This document shows positions 44,605 through 55,560 of a stretch of DNA of 64,000 nucleotides, piece by piece. The notes beneath the pieces are model-generated. The model was not told where the DNA came from, did not search any database, and worked only from the letters and a program-made list of their open reading frames with translations. The DNA lies in assembly GCF_000221045.1 (NCBI RefSeq), contig NC_015856.1, positions 1,459,317 through 1,523,316 of the forward strand, in the 5' to 3' direction. The stretch is from Collimonas fungivorans Ter331 (GTDB lineage Bacteria; Pseudomonadota; Gammaproteobacteria; Burkholderiales; Burkholderiaceae_D). Both the position numbers and the translations under genes were made by a program. How positions within the stretch are numbered: the stretch's first letter is position 1; every line of letters begins with the position of its first letter.

Positions 44605-46580
44605 TCCGCCTCCAGTTGCGTCAGTTCCTTGGCATAAAACGCCTGATCGGCGAGCAGCGCCGCCAATTCCTTTTTCTTGTCTTTATCGTAGATTTCCGGA
44701 TCGGCCAGGCGCGTATCGACAGTATGCTTCTGCGCGCCGCGTTTGGCGATCTGTTCGTCCAGGCGCTTGATGCGCGCTTCGATAGGCTTCTTCTGCGTTG
44801 CCAGCTTTTGCCTGGCTTCCGCTTCCGCGCGTTTCTGTTCGCGGCGGTCGGCGTTGTCGACTGCAGCAGCTGCCGCCGGCGCCACCGCGCTGGCGATGGT
44901 GGCCTTGCTGCCGGCTTTCGGCAGCGCGTTAGCAGTAGTCCCGGCGGTCGCGCCGTTCTTGGCCGCCAGCTTGGTCTTGAACAGCCAGTCCTTGTAATCG
45001 TCGAGGTCGCCGTCGAACGGTGCTACCTTGCCGTCGGCAACGATGATGAACTGGTCGGTGGTGGCGCGCAACAGATGGCGATCATGGGATACCAGCACCA
45101 GCGTGCCCTCGAACTGCGCCAGCGCCATGGTCAGCGCTTCGCGGGTTTCCAGGTCCAGATGGTTGGTCGGTTCATCCAGCAGCAGCAGGTTGGGACGTTG
45201 CCAGACGATCAGGGCCAGCGCCAGGCGCGCTTTTTCGCCGCCGGAAAACGGTGCGATCGAGCTGGTCACCATGGTGCCGTTGAAATTGAAGCTGCCGAGG
45301 AAGTTGCGCAGTTCCTGTTCGCGCACGGTCGGTGCGATCTTGCCCATGTGCCACAGCGGCGATTCGTCATGGCGCAGCATTTCTACCTGGTGCTGGGCAA
45401 AATAGCCGATCGACAGGCCTTTGCCGAACTGGGCGTCGCCGCGCAGCGGCTTAAGTTCTTCCGCGATGGTTTTGATGAAAGTCGATTTGCCGGCGCCGTT
45501 GACGCCCAGCAGGCCGATGCGCTGGCCGATCTGCAGCGAGAAGTTGATGCCGGAGACGATCACCTTTTCGGTGACATCGTGGCTGGTCTCGCTTTCGGTG
45601 CGGTAGCCGGCGCTCACATCTTCCATCACCAGCAGCGGGTTAGGCGCGCTCAGCGGTACGCGGAATTCGAAAGAGAATTCGGCTGCTGCGCGCAATGGCG
45701 CCAGTTCTTCCATCTTGGCCAGCGCCTTCATCCGGCTCTGCGCCTGGCGGGCCTTGCTGGCCTGAGCCTTGAAGCGGTTGATGAACGATTCCAGATGGGC
45801 GCGCTGGCGCATCTGTTTTTCCAGGGTGCCGGCAGCCAGTTCCAGCTGCGCGGAACGCTGGCGTTCGAACGAGGAATAGTTGCCGGAGTAGCGCTTCAGC
45901 TTGCGTTCGTCGATATGCACGATGACATTCACCACGCCGTCCAGGAAATCGCGGTCATGGGAGATGATGATCAGGGTGCCGGGATAGCGCTTGAGCCAGT
46001 CTTCCAGCCAGATGATGGCGTCCAGGTCCAAGTGGTTGGTCGGTTCATCGAGCAGCAGCAGGTCGGATGGGCACATCAGCGCCTGCGCCAGGTTCAGGCG
46101 CATGCGCCAGCCGCCGGAGAAGCTGGCTACCGGCTGGTCCATTTGCGCCAGCGAGAAACCGAGGCCGGTCAGCAACTGTTCGGCGCGCGAACGCACCGTG
46201 TAGGCGTCGGCATCGGCCAGGGCGCTGTACAGCTCGCCGATCAGGATGCCGTTGGAGGTGCTTTCCGGTTCGCTTTCCAGGAACGCCAGTTCTTCTTCCA
46301 GCCGGCGCAGGGTGACGTCGCCGTCGATAGCGTATTCAATCGCCGGGCGGTCCAGTGCCGGGGTTTCCTGGGCGACGTAGGCCATGCGCCATTTCGACGG
46401 GAAATCGATCTCGCCCTGGTCGGCATGCAGTTCCCCGCGCAACAGCCCGAACAGGCTGGACTTGCCGGCGCCGTTGGCGCCGATCAGGCCGATCTTGTCG
46501 CCCGGGTTGAGGGTGACCTCGACATTGTCGAGCAATGGCTTGATGCCGCGCATCAGGGAAACTTGTAAAAAACGTATCAT
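44562..46580 (-). CDS. ABC-F family ATPase, YheS-like
   Basis: Soluble ribosome-associated ABC-F protein with two ABC domains and no membrane part. The 672 residues show a first Walker A GANGAGKS (34-41), signature FSGGWRMRL, Walker B LLLLDEPTNHLD, and the interdomain linker. A second Walker A GVNGAGKST, FSGGEKARL and LLLLDEPTNHLD follow. The C-terminal tail (about 555-670) is a Lys/Ala/Glu-rich coiled coil. VAQETPAL near the N-terminus fits the YheS group best; Uup is the alternative. Such proteins modulate translation. It overlaps DUF2520 at its 3' end. Confidence 0.93.
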   Translation of the reverse strand: MIRFLQVSLMRGIKPLLDNVEVTLNPGDKIGLIGANGAGKSSLFGLLRGELHADQGEIDFPSKWRMAYVAQETPALDRPAIEYAIDGDVTLRRLEEELAFLESEPESTSNGILIGELYSALADADAYTVRSRAEQLLTGLGFSLAQMDQPVASFSGGWRMRLNLAQALMCPSDLLLLDEPTNHLDLDAIIWLEDWLKRYPGTLIIISHDRDFLDGVVNVIVHIDERKLKRYSGNYSSFERQRSAQLELAAGTLEKQMRQRAHLESFINRFKAQASKARQAQSRMKALAKMEELAPLRAAAEFSFEFRVPLSAPNPLLVMEDVSAGYRTESETSHDVTEKVIVSGINFSLQIGQRIGLLGVNGAGKSTFIKTIAEELKPLRGDAQFGKGLSIGYFAQHQVEMLRHDESPLWHMGKIAPTVREQELRNFLGSFNFNGTMVTSSIAPFSGGEKARLALALIVWQRPNLLLLDEPTNHLDLETREALTMALAQFEGTLVLVSHDRHLLRATTDQFIIVADGKVAPFDGDLDDYKDWLFKTKLAAKNGATAGTTANALPKAGSKATIASAVAPAAAAAVDNADRREQKRAEAEARQKLATQKKPIEARIKRLDEQIAKRGAQKHTVDTRLADPEIYDKDKKKELAALLADQAFYAKELTQLEAEWLEQQEALEQLGN

Positions 46581-46588
46581 ATTTACTA

Positions 46589-46621
46589 TCTGCTAAGTGT
46601 CTGCTAAATATCTGCTAAATA
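46589..46621. repeat. Three tandem 11-bp repeats upstream of the ABC-F gene
   Basis: Units TCTGCTAAGTG, TCTGCTAAATA, TCTGCTAAATA lie head to tail, 8 bp from the ABC-F start codon, where they would form part of its 5' leader or promoter. Confidence 0.8.
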
Positions 46622-46720
46622 TCGTGCTCAATGAATGGCCATGCATGTCTCTGAAACGACATGCAGGTTGCGATGATCTTGCTTGCTGCTTATTTACTGT
46701 GGGCTCCGGGCTCGCGCGGG

Positions 46721-47605
46721 CTAGGGCAACTGGTCTGCCGTCAGCAGGAACACCATGTCGTCGCCGGCGCTGGTCGAGACCCAGGTCATTTCCAGGTCGG
46801 GGAATGCCGCTTCGGCGAAAGCGCGCTCGTTGCCGATTTCGACCACCAGCACGCCGTCCGGGGTCAGGCGCTGCTTGGCGCCGGCGACAATCTTGCGCAC
46901 CAGGTCCATGCCGTCGTCGCCGCCGGCGAGGGCGATTTGCGGTTCGCGCAGGTATTCCGGCGGCAGCTTGCCCATCGAACCCGAATTGACATACGGCGGG
47001 TTGGTGACGATCAGGTCGTATTTCTTGGCCGGCACCTTGCTGTACAGGTCGGATTCGATCAGCGTGATGCGGTCCTGCAGTTCATAGTCGTCGACGTTGC
47101 GGCGCGCCACGGCCAGCGCATCGGCCGAGATATCCGCGGTATCGACGTGCGCCTGCGGGAAAGCGTCCGCCAGCATGATAGGCAGGCAGCCGGAGCCGGT
47201 GCACAGTTCCAGGATGTTGCTGACCGCCTCCGGGTCTTGCAGCCAAGGCGAGAAATGGTCCGGAATCAGTTCGGCGATGAAGGAGCGCGGCACGATCACG
47301 CGCTGGTCGACGTAGAAGCGGTAATCGCCCAGCCAGGCTTCGTTGGTGATGTAGGCGGCGGGAATGCGGTCGACGCTGCGCTTTTCGATGACTTGCAGCA
47401 CGGCGTCGACTTCATGGCGCAGCAGGTGCGCATCGAAAAACGGCTCGATTTTATCCAGCGGCAGCTTCAGCGTATGCAAGATCAGGTAAGCCGCCTCGTC
47501 CAGCGCGTTGCTGCTGCCGTGGCCGAAGAACAGGCCGGCGGTGTTGAAGCGGGTCACGGCATAGCGCAGCAGGTCGCGGATGGTGGTAAAGGATTGTGGT
47601 GTCAT
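46721..47605 (-). CDS. prmB: 50S ribosomal protein L3 glutamine methyltransferase
   Basis: Methylates a glutamine of ribosomal protein L3 using S-adenosylmethionine. The start is at 47605 (MTPQSFTTIRDLLRYAVTRF); the ATG at 47671 adds 22 unlikely residues. The 294 residues have the N-terminal helical domain, GDYRFYVDQRVIVPRS, the SAM motif LELCTGSGCLPI and the catalytic NPPY in IVTNPPYVNSGSM. PrmB rather than PrmC is indicated by the FYVDQRVIVPRSFIAELI block. It is downstream of the methyltransferase and dap genes in the same direction. Confidence 0.94.
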   Translation of the reverse strand: MTPQSFTTIRDLLRYAVTRFNTAGLFFGHGSSNALDEAAYLILHTLKLPLDKIEPFFDAHLLRHEVDAVLQVIEKRSVDRIPAAYITNEAWLGDYRFYVDQRVIVPRSFIAELIPDHFSPWLQDPEAVSNILELCTGSGCLPIMLADAFPQAHVDTADISADALAVARRNVDDYELQDRITLIESDLYSKVPAKKYDLIVTNPPYVNSGSMGKLPPEYLREPQIALAGGDDGMDLVRKIVAGAKQRLTPDGVLVVEIGNERAFAEAAFPDLEMTWVSTSAGDDMVFLLTADQLP

Positions 47606-47772
47606 GGCACGGATAATAAAAGTAAGGCTGGTAATGCAGCGGCTTGGACTGGCGTAGATAGCGCTTTGCAAATGTCAGGCGGATTCTAACGGAAATGCCC
47701 GGCCGAAAGGGCGCAGCCGGCTGAATAAGCCCGGTATTGGCGCGGTATTGCCGTTATTTCGGCGCTATGTTG

Positions 47773-49374
47773 TCAGGATTCGATCAAGACAGCATTATAT
47801 CTGAGTGCGTGCAGGGCATTCCGGACATGCTCGCCGGCTTCGGTGCGCAATGCCTGCGGATCGGCTATGCGCTGGCCGTCCTTATCCTTGAATTCGAGCA
47901 TTTTCTGCTGTTCTTGCTGCAGGATGAAGTCGACCAGCTGGGCCTGGGTATGGCTGCCGTCAAGTTTGGGCAGCAGCAGTTTCTGGATGATATTCAGGGG
48001 AATCCGCTGGTGCCACAGGCTGGTCGGCATGAATTCCGGGTCCAGCGCGATGTCGGCGCGGGCCGCGGCCAGGGCAAGCGGCTTTTCCGCCACGCTGTAC
48101 GCGGCATCCAGCGCTTGCACCCGGTAATCGACGGCGCCGCGGATGATCAGTATCTCCATCAGTTTGACCACCGTGTCCGTATCGACTGCGGCGCTACCGT
48201 CATCCTGTTCGCGTCCCAGGCGCTGGCGGACGGCGGCGACGATCTCTGCCACGCGCATGGTGGCAGGGAAACGTTCGCCCAGCACTTGCAGGGCGACTTT
48301 GTTGACCGTTCCGGTGATCTGCAGCTGCTGCTCGCCGAGCTTGATCGACTGCCCGGCGTCGTCATGGGTGATTGCGGCGGCGCCGCTATCGACGACGCAG
48401 GCGTAATGCAGCTGGACCAGCCGGGCCGGATCCAGCTGGTACCTGATCTGGCCTTGCTGCTCGGCATGCACCAGTAGGGTGTGGCGGAACTGGCGGTTGC
48501 GCAGGAAATCCATATATTGTTCCAGCACTACCTGGTCGTTGCCGCATTCGCGCAGCAGCGGTTCGGAAATGTTGCTGCCCAGGTTGCCGACAAACATGGA
48601 TTGCGTTTCGGCATCCGCCAGGTAACCGAGCTTGTGTTCGCGCGCACGCGCCATGAATTCGCTCAGGTAGCAGGGCGAGTTGTACGGCTCCAGGTATTCG
48701 TGCAGCAGGTAATAATCGTCGAACTGGCCGTTGAGCACAGTGGCATGTTGTTCCAGCACCTGGTTGAGCACGCTGCCTTTGCCGGACATTTCATGCATGA
48801 AATTGAACATGCCGCGTGCATGCGCAAGCTTGTCGGCGGGATTTTCATATTTGTTGCCGCGAAACAGCATGGCTTCGCGCACCACTTCCTTGAACTTCCA
48901 GCCCGGGTAGGTGTTGTAGCTGATGATGGCGACGCCGTCGGCCACCAGGTTTGCAGCGCAGACGCGCAAGATGGCGTCTTGCACCTGCGGCGGCACCCAG
49001 CTGTAGACGCCGTGGCAAATGATGTAGTCGAACTGGCCGAACGCCGGGCCGATGTCGGTGATGCTCATGTGATGCAGGTCGATGTTCGGCAGTCCAAGGG
49101 CGGCGATGCGGCGTTGCCCGGCCTTGATCTGTACTTGGGACAGGTCGACCCCGACATAGCGCCCGCCGGGATTTTGCTGGGCATGCGGAATCAGGTTGCC
49201 GCCGGAGGCGCAACCCAGCTCCAGCACGCGCGCATTGCCGGTGCCGGGCGGTTTCAGGTTGAACAGGGTTGCTACCGCCGCCAGGTGTTCCGGCGCGGTG
49301 GCCTTGAAAGGATGAGAGGTGTATGGCGTCGCATCGTATGCTTGTTCGACGATGTCTTTTTTGGTATCGGCCAT
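47773..49374 (-). CDS. SAM-dependent methyltransferase with regulatory domain (PKMT-like)
   Basis: A 533-residue class I methyltransferase with the three-part layout of rickettsial protein lysine methyltransferases. The SAM-binding core covers about 1-200 (LELGCASGGNLIPHA, GVDLSQVQIKAGQ, CHGVYSWVP). A methyltransferase regulatory domain follows (about 215-300, YLLHEYLEPYNSPCYLSEF), then a C-terminal winged-helix-like domain. The ATG at 49374 (MADTKKDIVEQAYDATPYTSHPF) has AGGTGG before it. The target protein is unknown; in Rickettsia the relatives methylate the autotransporter OmpB. It lies between dapE and prmB, where it is not standard. Confidence 0.85.
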   Translation of the reverse strand: MADTKKDIVEQAYDATPYTSHPFKATAPEHLAAVATLFNLKPPGTGNARVLELGCASGGNLIPHAQQNPGGRYVGVDLSQVQIKAGQRRIAALGLPNIDLHHMSITDIGPAFGQFDYIICHGVYSWVPPQVQDAILRVCAANLVADGVAIISYNTYPGWKFKEVVREAMLFRGNKYENPADKLAHARGMFNFMHEMSGKGSVLNQVLEQHATVLNGQFDDYYLLHEYLEPYNSPCYLSEFMARAREHKLGYLADAETQSMFVGNLGSNISEPLLRECGNDQVVLEQYMDFLRNRQFRHTLLVHAEQQGQIRYQLDPARLVQLHYACVVDSGAAAITHDDAGQSIKLGEQQLQITGTVNKVALQVLGERFPATMRVAEIVAAVRQRLGREQDDGSAAVDTDTVVKLMEILIIRGAVDYRVQALDAAYSVAEKPLALAAARADIALDPEFMPTSLWHQRIPLNIIQKLLLPKLDGSHTQAQLVDFILQQEQQKMLEFKDKDGQRIADPQALRTEAGEHVRNALHALRYNAVLIES

Positions 49375-49418
49375 AGCCACCTTTCTGTGAATCAATGCTG
49401 ATGGGTGAGCGGCAGCCC

Positions 49419-50612
<1,194 letters not shown>

Positions 50613-50624
50613 TTATTGGCCGAA

Positions 50625-50978
50625 TTATTGGCTGAATATCTCTTGGTACAGCGCATCCGAAAAGCCGACATAGGCTTGCTTGCCGGTGAACAGCACCGGC
50701 CGCTTGATGACGGACGGCAGTTCCAGCATCAGGGGAGTGGCGCTGATGCCGTCGGTGATGCCGTTGCGGCGCTGTTCCGGCAAGCCGCGCCAGGTAGTGC
50801 CCTTGCGGTTGACCAGCGTATCCCAGGGAATGTCCTTGAGCCACGTGGTGATCAGCTCGGCGCTGACGCCGTCTTTCTTGAAATTGTGGAAGGTGTATGC
50901 GATCTCTTGGTCTTCAAGCCAGGTGCGGGCTTTCTTGACTGTGTCGCAATTGGGAATACCATAAAGTGTAATTGCCAT
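50625..50978 (-). CDS. ArsC/Spx-family protein (YffB-like)
   Basis: Thioredoxin-fold protein of 117 residues with the ArsC-like opening MAITLYGIPNCDTVKKARTWL. The family cysteine is at residue 11, and there is no second CxxC cysteine, so it is not a Spx redox switch of the Bacillus type. A basic/hydrophobic C-terminus (SVIKRPVLFTGKQAYVGFSD) ends the fold. Proteins of this group next to dapE are common in proteobacteria; the biochemical role is unclear. An arsenate reductase function is unlikely to be the main one. Confidence 0.85.
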   Translation of the reverse strand: MAITLYGIPNCDTVKKARTWLEDQEIAYTFHNFKKDGVSAELITTWLKDIPWDTLVNRKGTTWRGLPEQRRNGITDGISATPLMLELPSVIKRPVLFTGKQAYVGFSDALYQEIFSQ

Positions 50979-51005
50979 AGATTGAATGCGGTGTGATGCG
51001 GATGT

Positions 51006-52151
51006 TTACAGGTCCAGCGTGAATTCGGTGAAGGTCGCACCTTCGACGCGTTCTGGTTCCGGCAGCGTCGGCACTGAATTCTTCTTGGAGCTCGGCGTGT
51101 GGTTGTTGATCAGCCAGTATAGGTTGCTCGGCGAATCGGCATGCGCCAGCGCTTCGTCCTGGGTGATGACGCCGTCGTCGATCAGTTGCATCAGCGCTTG
51201 TTCGAAGGTTTGCGAACCGGGCGCCAGGCTCTTCTCCATCGCTTCCTTGATCTGGCTGATGTTGTCTTCTTCGATCAGTTCGGAAACGTGGCGGGTGTTG
51301 AGCATGATTTCCACCGCCGGCGTGCGTTCGCCGCTAACGGTGGTGACCAGCCGCTGCGAGACGATCGCAGCCAGGGTCGACGCCAGGTCTTCCAGCAGCG
51401 CCGGCCGGTTCTCCAGCGGATAAAAGCTGATGATGCGGTTCAGCGCGCGGTAGGTATTGTTGGCATGCAGCGTCGATACTACCAGGTGGCCCGACTGGGC
51501 ATAGGCCATGGCGGCCGACATGGTTTCCTTGTCGCGGATCTCGCCGATCAGGATGCAGTCCGGCGCCTGCCGCAAGGCATTCTTCAGGGCGCCGCCGAGA
51601 TCGGTGGTGTCGCTGCCGATTTCGCGCTGGTTGACGATGGAACGATGATTGTGGAACAGGAATTCGATAGGATCTTCCAGGGTCAGGATATGGCCTGCCT
51701 GGGTCTTGTTGCGATAGTCCAGCATCGAGGCGATGGTGGTCGACTTGCCGGAACCGGTGGCGCCGACCACCAGCAGCAGGCCGCGCTTGCGGCCTATCAG
51801 CTCGGTCAGGGCAGGCGGCAGGCGCAGTTCTTCGAAAGCCGGGATTTCATACGGAATATAGCGGATCACGGCCGAGATGCTGCCGCGCTGGCGGAATGCC
51901 GACAGCCGGAAGCTGCCGACGCCGGGCACCGGCAAACCGAGATTGAGCTCATTGTTGCGCTCCAGTTCCTGCAAGCGCTCGGCAGACAGCACTTCCTGCA
52001 ACAGCATCTGGATAGTATTGTCATCCATCGCCTGCTGGTTGACCGGGACCATCTGGCCCTTGATCTTGAGATGAATCGGCGAACCGGGCGCCAGGAACAT
52101 GTCCGACGCCTCCTTCTCCTGCATCAGATGAAACAAGCGATCCATTGCCAT
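51006..52151 (-). CDS. pilU: Type IV pilus retraction ATPase PilU
   Basis: Secretion-type hexameric ATPase that works with PilT in pilus retraction and twitching motility. The ATG at 52151 is used (MAMDRLF); GAGGAG lies 8 bp before it. The 381 residues carry Walker A GATGSGKST (130-138), the Asp box LEDPIEFLF, Walker B ILIGEIRD and the His box STLHANN. The extended C-terminal tail (about 350-381) favours PilU over PilT. No pilT or other pilus gene is nearby. Confidence 0.9.
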   Translation of the reverse strand: MAMDRLFHLMQEKEASDMFLAPGSPIHLKIKGQMVPVNQQAMDDNTIQMLLQEVLSAERLQELERNNELNLGLPVPGVGSFRLSAFRQRGSISAVIRYIPYEIPAFEELRLPPALTELIGRKRGLLLVVGATGSGKSTTIASMLDYRNKTQAGHILTLEDPIEFLFHNHRSIVNQREIGSDTTDLGGALKNALRQAPDCILIGEIRDKETMSAAMAYAQSGHLVVSTLHANNTYRALNRIISFYPLENRPALLEDLASTLAAIVSQRLVTTVSGERTPAVEIMLNTRHVSELIEEDNISQIKEAMEKSLAPGSQTFEQALMQLIDDGVITQDEALAHADSPSNLYWLINNHTPSSKKNSVPTLPEPERVEGATFTEFTLDL

Positions 52152-52247
52152 CAAAAAAACTCCTCAATGCAAGAAAAGTGCAAATTATTATTATGAAATC
52201 GCAACAGGCTTGCGTATTTTCATACGTCAAGCCCGGTCACAGTTGAA

Positions 52248-53075
<828 letters not shown>

Positions 53076-53188
53076 GATTATTCGTTGATTGAAAGTTTAA
53101 AAACATGGATTTGACCATGAAGACGCTTGGTAGCACATCGTCATGGTGCAATACGTAGGATCAGGCTGCCGCCGCTCAAAGTCGCAGG

Positions 53189-54391
53189 CTAGAGGCCGTG
53201 GCAAAACGCTGCAATGCGTTGCGCCGCTTCCAGGCATTCCTCGACTTCGGCTACCAGCGCCATGCGGATGCGTTGCCGGCCCGGATTGCTGCCATGGGCG
53301 TCGCGCGCCAGATAGCTGCCGGGCAATACCGTTACATTATATTCGGCATACAGCCGCTTGGCGAAGTCGGTATCGGAGATTGCCGCCAACTTATCCACCT
53401 TGGCCCACAGGTAAAAGCCGGCGTCGGGCAGCGCCACGTCCAGCACGGTTTGCAGCACCGGGGTGACTTGTTGAAATTTAGCCATGTATTTGGCGCGGTT
53501 TTCGACGACGTGGGTTTCGTCGTTCCAGGCGGCGACCGAAGCCGCTTGCACCGGCGGGCTCATGGCGCCGCCGTGATAAGTACGATACAGCAGGAATTTC
53601 TTCAGTATGGCGGCGTCGCCGGCGACGAAGCCGGAGCGCATGCCCGGCACGTTGGAACGCTTCGACAGGCTGGAAAAGGCGATCAGGCGCGGATAACCCT
53701 CACGGCCCAGCATGTGGGCCGCCTGCAGCCCGCCCAGCGGCGCTTCCGGCTTGAAATAAATCTCAGAATAGCACTCGTCGGCGGCGATCACGAAACCGTG
53801 GCGGTCCGACAACGCAAACAGTTCTTTCCAGTCCTCCAGCGACAGCACGGCGCCGGTCGGATTGCCGGGCGAGCACAGGTACAGCAGCTTGACGCGCGGC
53901 CAGACATCGTCCGGCACGCTGCGGTAGTCCGGGGCGAAGTTGCGGGCAGGGTCGGAATTGACGAAATACGGCTGGGCGCCGGCCAGGTAGGCCGCGCCTT
54001 CATAAATTTGGTAAAACGGATTGGGGCACATCACCAGCGCATCCTGCTGGGCCGGATCGACCACCGTCTGCGCCAGCGCAAACAGCGCCTCGCGCGAGCC
54101 GTTGACCGGCAGGATCTGGCTGGCCGGATCGAGCGGCGGCAGGCCGTAGCGGCGCTCCAACCAGCCGGCAATCGCCGCTCGCAAGGGTTCGGCGCCTACG
54201 GTGCTGGGATAGCTCGCCAAGCCGTTCAGGTTGTCGGCCAGGGCTTGCTGGATGAACTTCGGCGTCGGGTGCTTGGGTTCGCCTATTCCCAGGCTGATGG
54301 GCTTGTAAGCAGGATTGGGCGTGACGTCGGCGAACAAGGCGCGCAGTTTTTCAAACGGATACGGCTGCAGCCGGTCTAGTAATGGATTCAC
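53189..54391 (-). CDS. dapC: Succinyldiaminopimelate transaminase
   Basis: PLP fold-type I aminotransferase that converts N-succinyl-2-amino-6-ketopimelate to N-succinyl-L,L-diaminopimelate. The start is the GTG at 54391 (NPLLDRLQPYPFEKLRALF); an ATG at 54439 would add 16 residues that relatives lack. The 400 residues show GEPKHPTP, SPGNPTG, the PLP phosphate loop, and the Schiff-base lysine Lys244 in SSLSKRSNVPGMRSG. Together with dapD and dapE it completes the succinylase branch. Confidence 0.95.
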   Translation of the reverse strand: MNPLLDRLQPYPFEKLRALFADVTPNPAYKPISLGIGEPKHPTPKFIQQALADNLNGLASYPSTVGAEPLRAAIAGWLERRYGLPPLDPASQILPVNGSREALFALAQTVVDPAQQDALVMCPNPFYQIYEGAAYLAGAQPYFVNSDPARNFAPDYRSVPDDVWPRVKLLYLCSPGNPTGAVLSLEDWKELFALSDRHGFVIAADECYSEIYFKPEAPLGGLQAAHMLGREGYPRLIAFSSLSKRSNVPGMRSGFVAGDAAILKKFLLYRTYHGGAMSPPVQAASVAAWNDETHVVENRAKYMAKFQQVTPVLQTVLDVALPDAGFYLWAKVDKLAAISDTDFAKRLYAEYNVTVLPGSYLARDAHGSNPGRQRIRMALVAEVEECLEAAQRIAAFCHGL

Positions 54392-54713
54392 GTGTTTAGT
54401 AACGGATGAATAACAAAGGTGAAATGGGTGGAATCGCAATGATTACGCTGTTTGCATTATATACAGAAGTGCGGCTCTGATCGTCAGAAATGGCTGACTT
54501 CTGCCCGGGCAGAGGGCAAATTTAACCCGGCCGTCACTGACAACTTGAAATATGAGCATTGGCCTTATTTTGCGGCGTTGTTTCCCATGCAATAAATAAA
54601 ATTCGATAGACTGGGTTTTCGCCGCTTTGCCATACCTTTATCAGCGCCGTGCGCTTGTCCGGCAGTCTAAGTCTGCCGGCAGCCAGGTGCGTCACTTATC
54701 AGCCAGGCCTGCC
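54392..54713. other. Gap between dapC and the broken DUF1016 gene
   Basis: A 322-bp divergent gap with a consensus -10 for dapC at 54456-54461 (minus strand). I see no gene, RNA or repeat in the rest. Confidence 0.55.
54456..54461 (-). promoter_or_regulatory. Consensus -10 box for dapC
   Basis: A perfect TATAAT on the minus strand about 65 bp before the dapC GTG. The -35 region is weak. Confidence 0.45.
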
Positions 54714-55299
54714 ATGATTTCCCCTGCACTTAGCGATGCCGCACTGATTGCCGATATCCGGCAGCTGATTGACGCCGCCCGCCGGCGCGCGGTGCAGACC
54801 ATCAACGCTGAACTGAGCTCGTTGTATTGGCAGGTAGGGCGGCGTATCCATGCTGAAGTGCTGGGCGGCAAGCGGGCCGCATACGGCCATCAGATCCTGC
54901 ACAACCTGGCCGCTGAACTTACCGCAGCTTATGGGCGTGGCTGGAGCGAAAAACAGTTGCGGCATTGTCTCCGCACTGCGGAGAGATTTGAGCTGGACCC
55001 ATATCAAGGCGTTGATCTATATCGACGACGAGCTGAAGCGCAGTTTTTACATCGAGCTGTGCCGGCTTGAGCACTGGTCCTCGCGCCAGTTGCAGGAGCG
55101 CATGAATGCCATGCTGTTTGAACGCAGCACGCTGTCGAAACAGCCTGACAAAATCATTGCACGTGAAGTAGCCCAGCCGCGGCAGACGGGGCAGGTGTTG
55201 CCGGCCTTTTTACTGAAAGACCCCTACCTGGTGGATTTTCTCGGACTGCAGGATCGTTATCTGGAAAAAGACCTGGAGAGCCTGGAGAAGCATGCCTGA
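54714..55299 (+). pseudogene. DUF1016 (YhcG-type PDDEXK nuclease) gene, internally deleted and truncated
   Basis: The reading frame from ATG 54714 codes a DUF1016 N-terminal domain (IRQLIDAARRRAVQTIN, SLYWQVGRRIHAEVLGG) up to KQLRH at about 54965. The match then continues in another frame (IVSALRRDLSWTHIKALIYI, RSFYIELCRLEHWSSRQLQE, LVDFLGLQDRYLEKDLE). About 12 residues (MIRFAEAFPDEE-like) expected between the two parts are missing, consistent with a deletion of roughly 38 bp that shifts the frame. The protein also stops soon after DLE, so the C-terminal nuclease domain is absent. It is therefore doubly broken. Intact members are often associated with accessory or defence genes. Confidence 0.85.
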
Positions 55300-55462
55300 C
55301 CGGTATCAATCCCGGAAATGCCGTCCATGCTCGCAGCGGCACATCGGTGTAATTCGTTTTCCCATCAAAAAATGACCTTCCTTCCACCTGATTAACACTA
55401 AGGTAACAATCATATTTCACGCTTGTGATCGCCATCCATATCGCATATATGGCAGGGTGGAA

Positions 55463-55471
55463 TGTTATGAT
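55463..55471 (+). promoter_or_regulatory. Extended -10 promoter upstream of smc
   Basis: TG-T-TATGAT has the extended -10 form. Transcription from it would begin near 55478, about 83 nt before the smc GTG. The predicted RNA would open with two mutually exclusive stems, ACCTC-CTGC-GAGGT (55476-55489) and CGAGG-TTTTT-CCTCG (55484-55498). Confidence 0.45.
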
Positions 55472-55560
55472 GTCGACCTCCTGCGAGGTTTTTCCTCGTT
55501 TTTATAGTGTGAAGCATGGCGGCTGCTTTTTTGCCGACTTTGATAAGAACAGTCGATAAC

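Noticed and set aside
44556-46568. Plus-strand frame of 670 codons opposite the ABC-F gene
   Set aside because: Antisense shadow of a gene with two complete ABC domains.
50625-50978. ArsC/Spx-like gene as a true arsenate reductase
   Set aside because: No ars genes nearby, and the family beside dapE is not arsenic-linked; the motif fits YffB-like proteins better.
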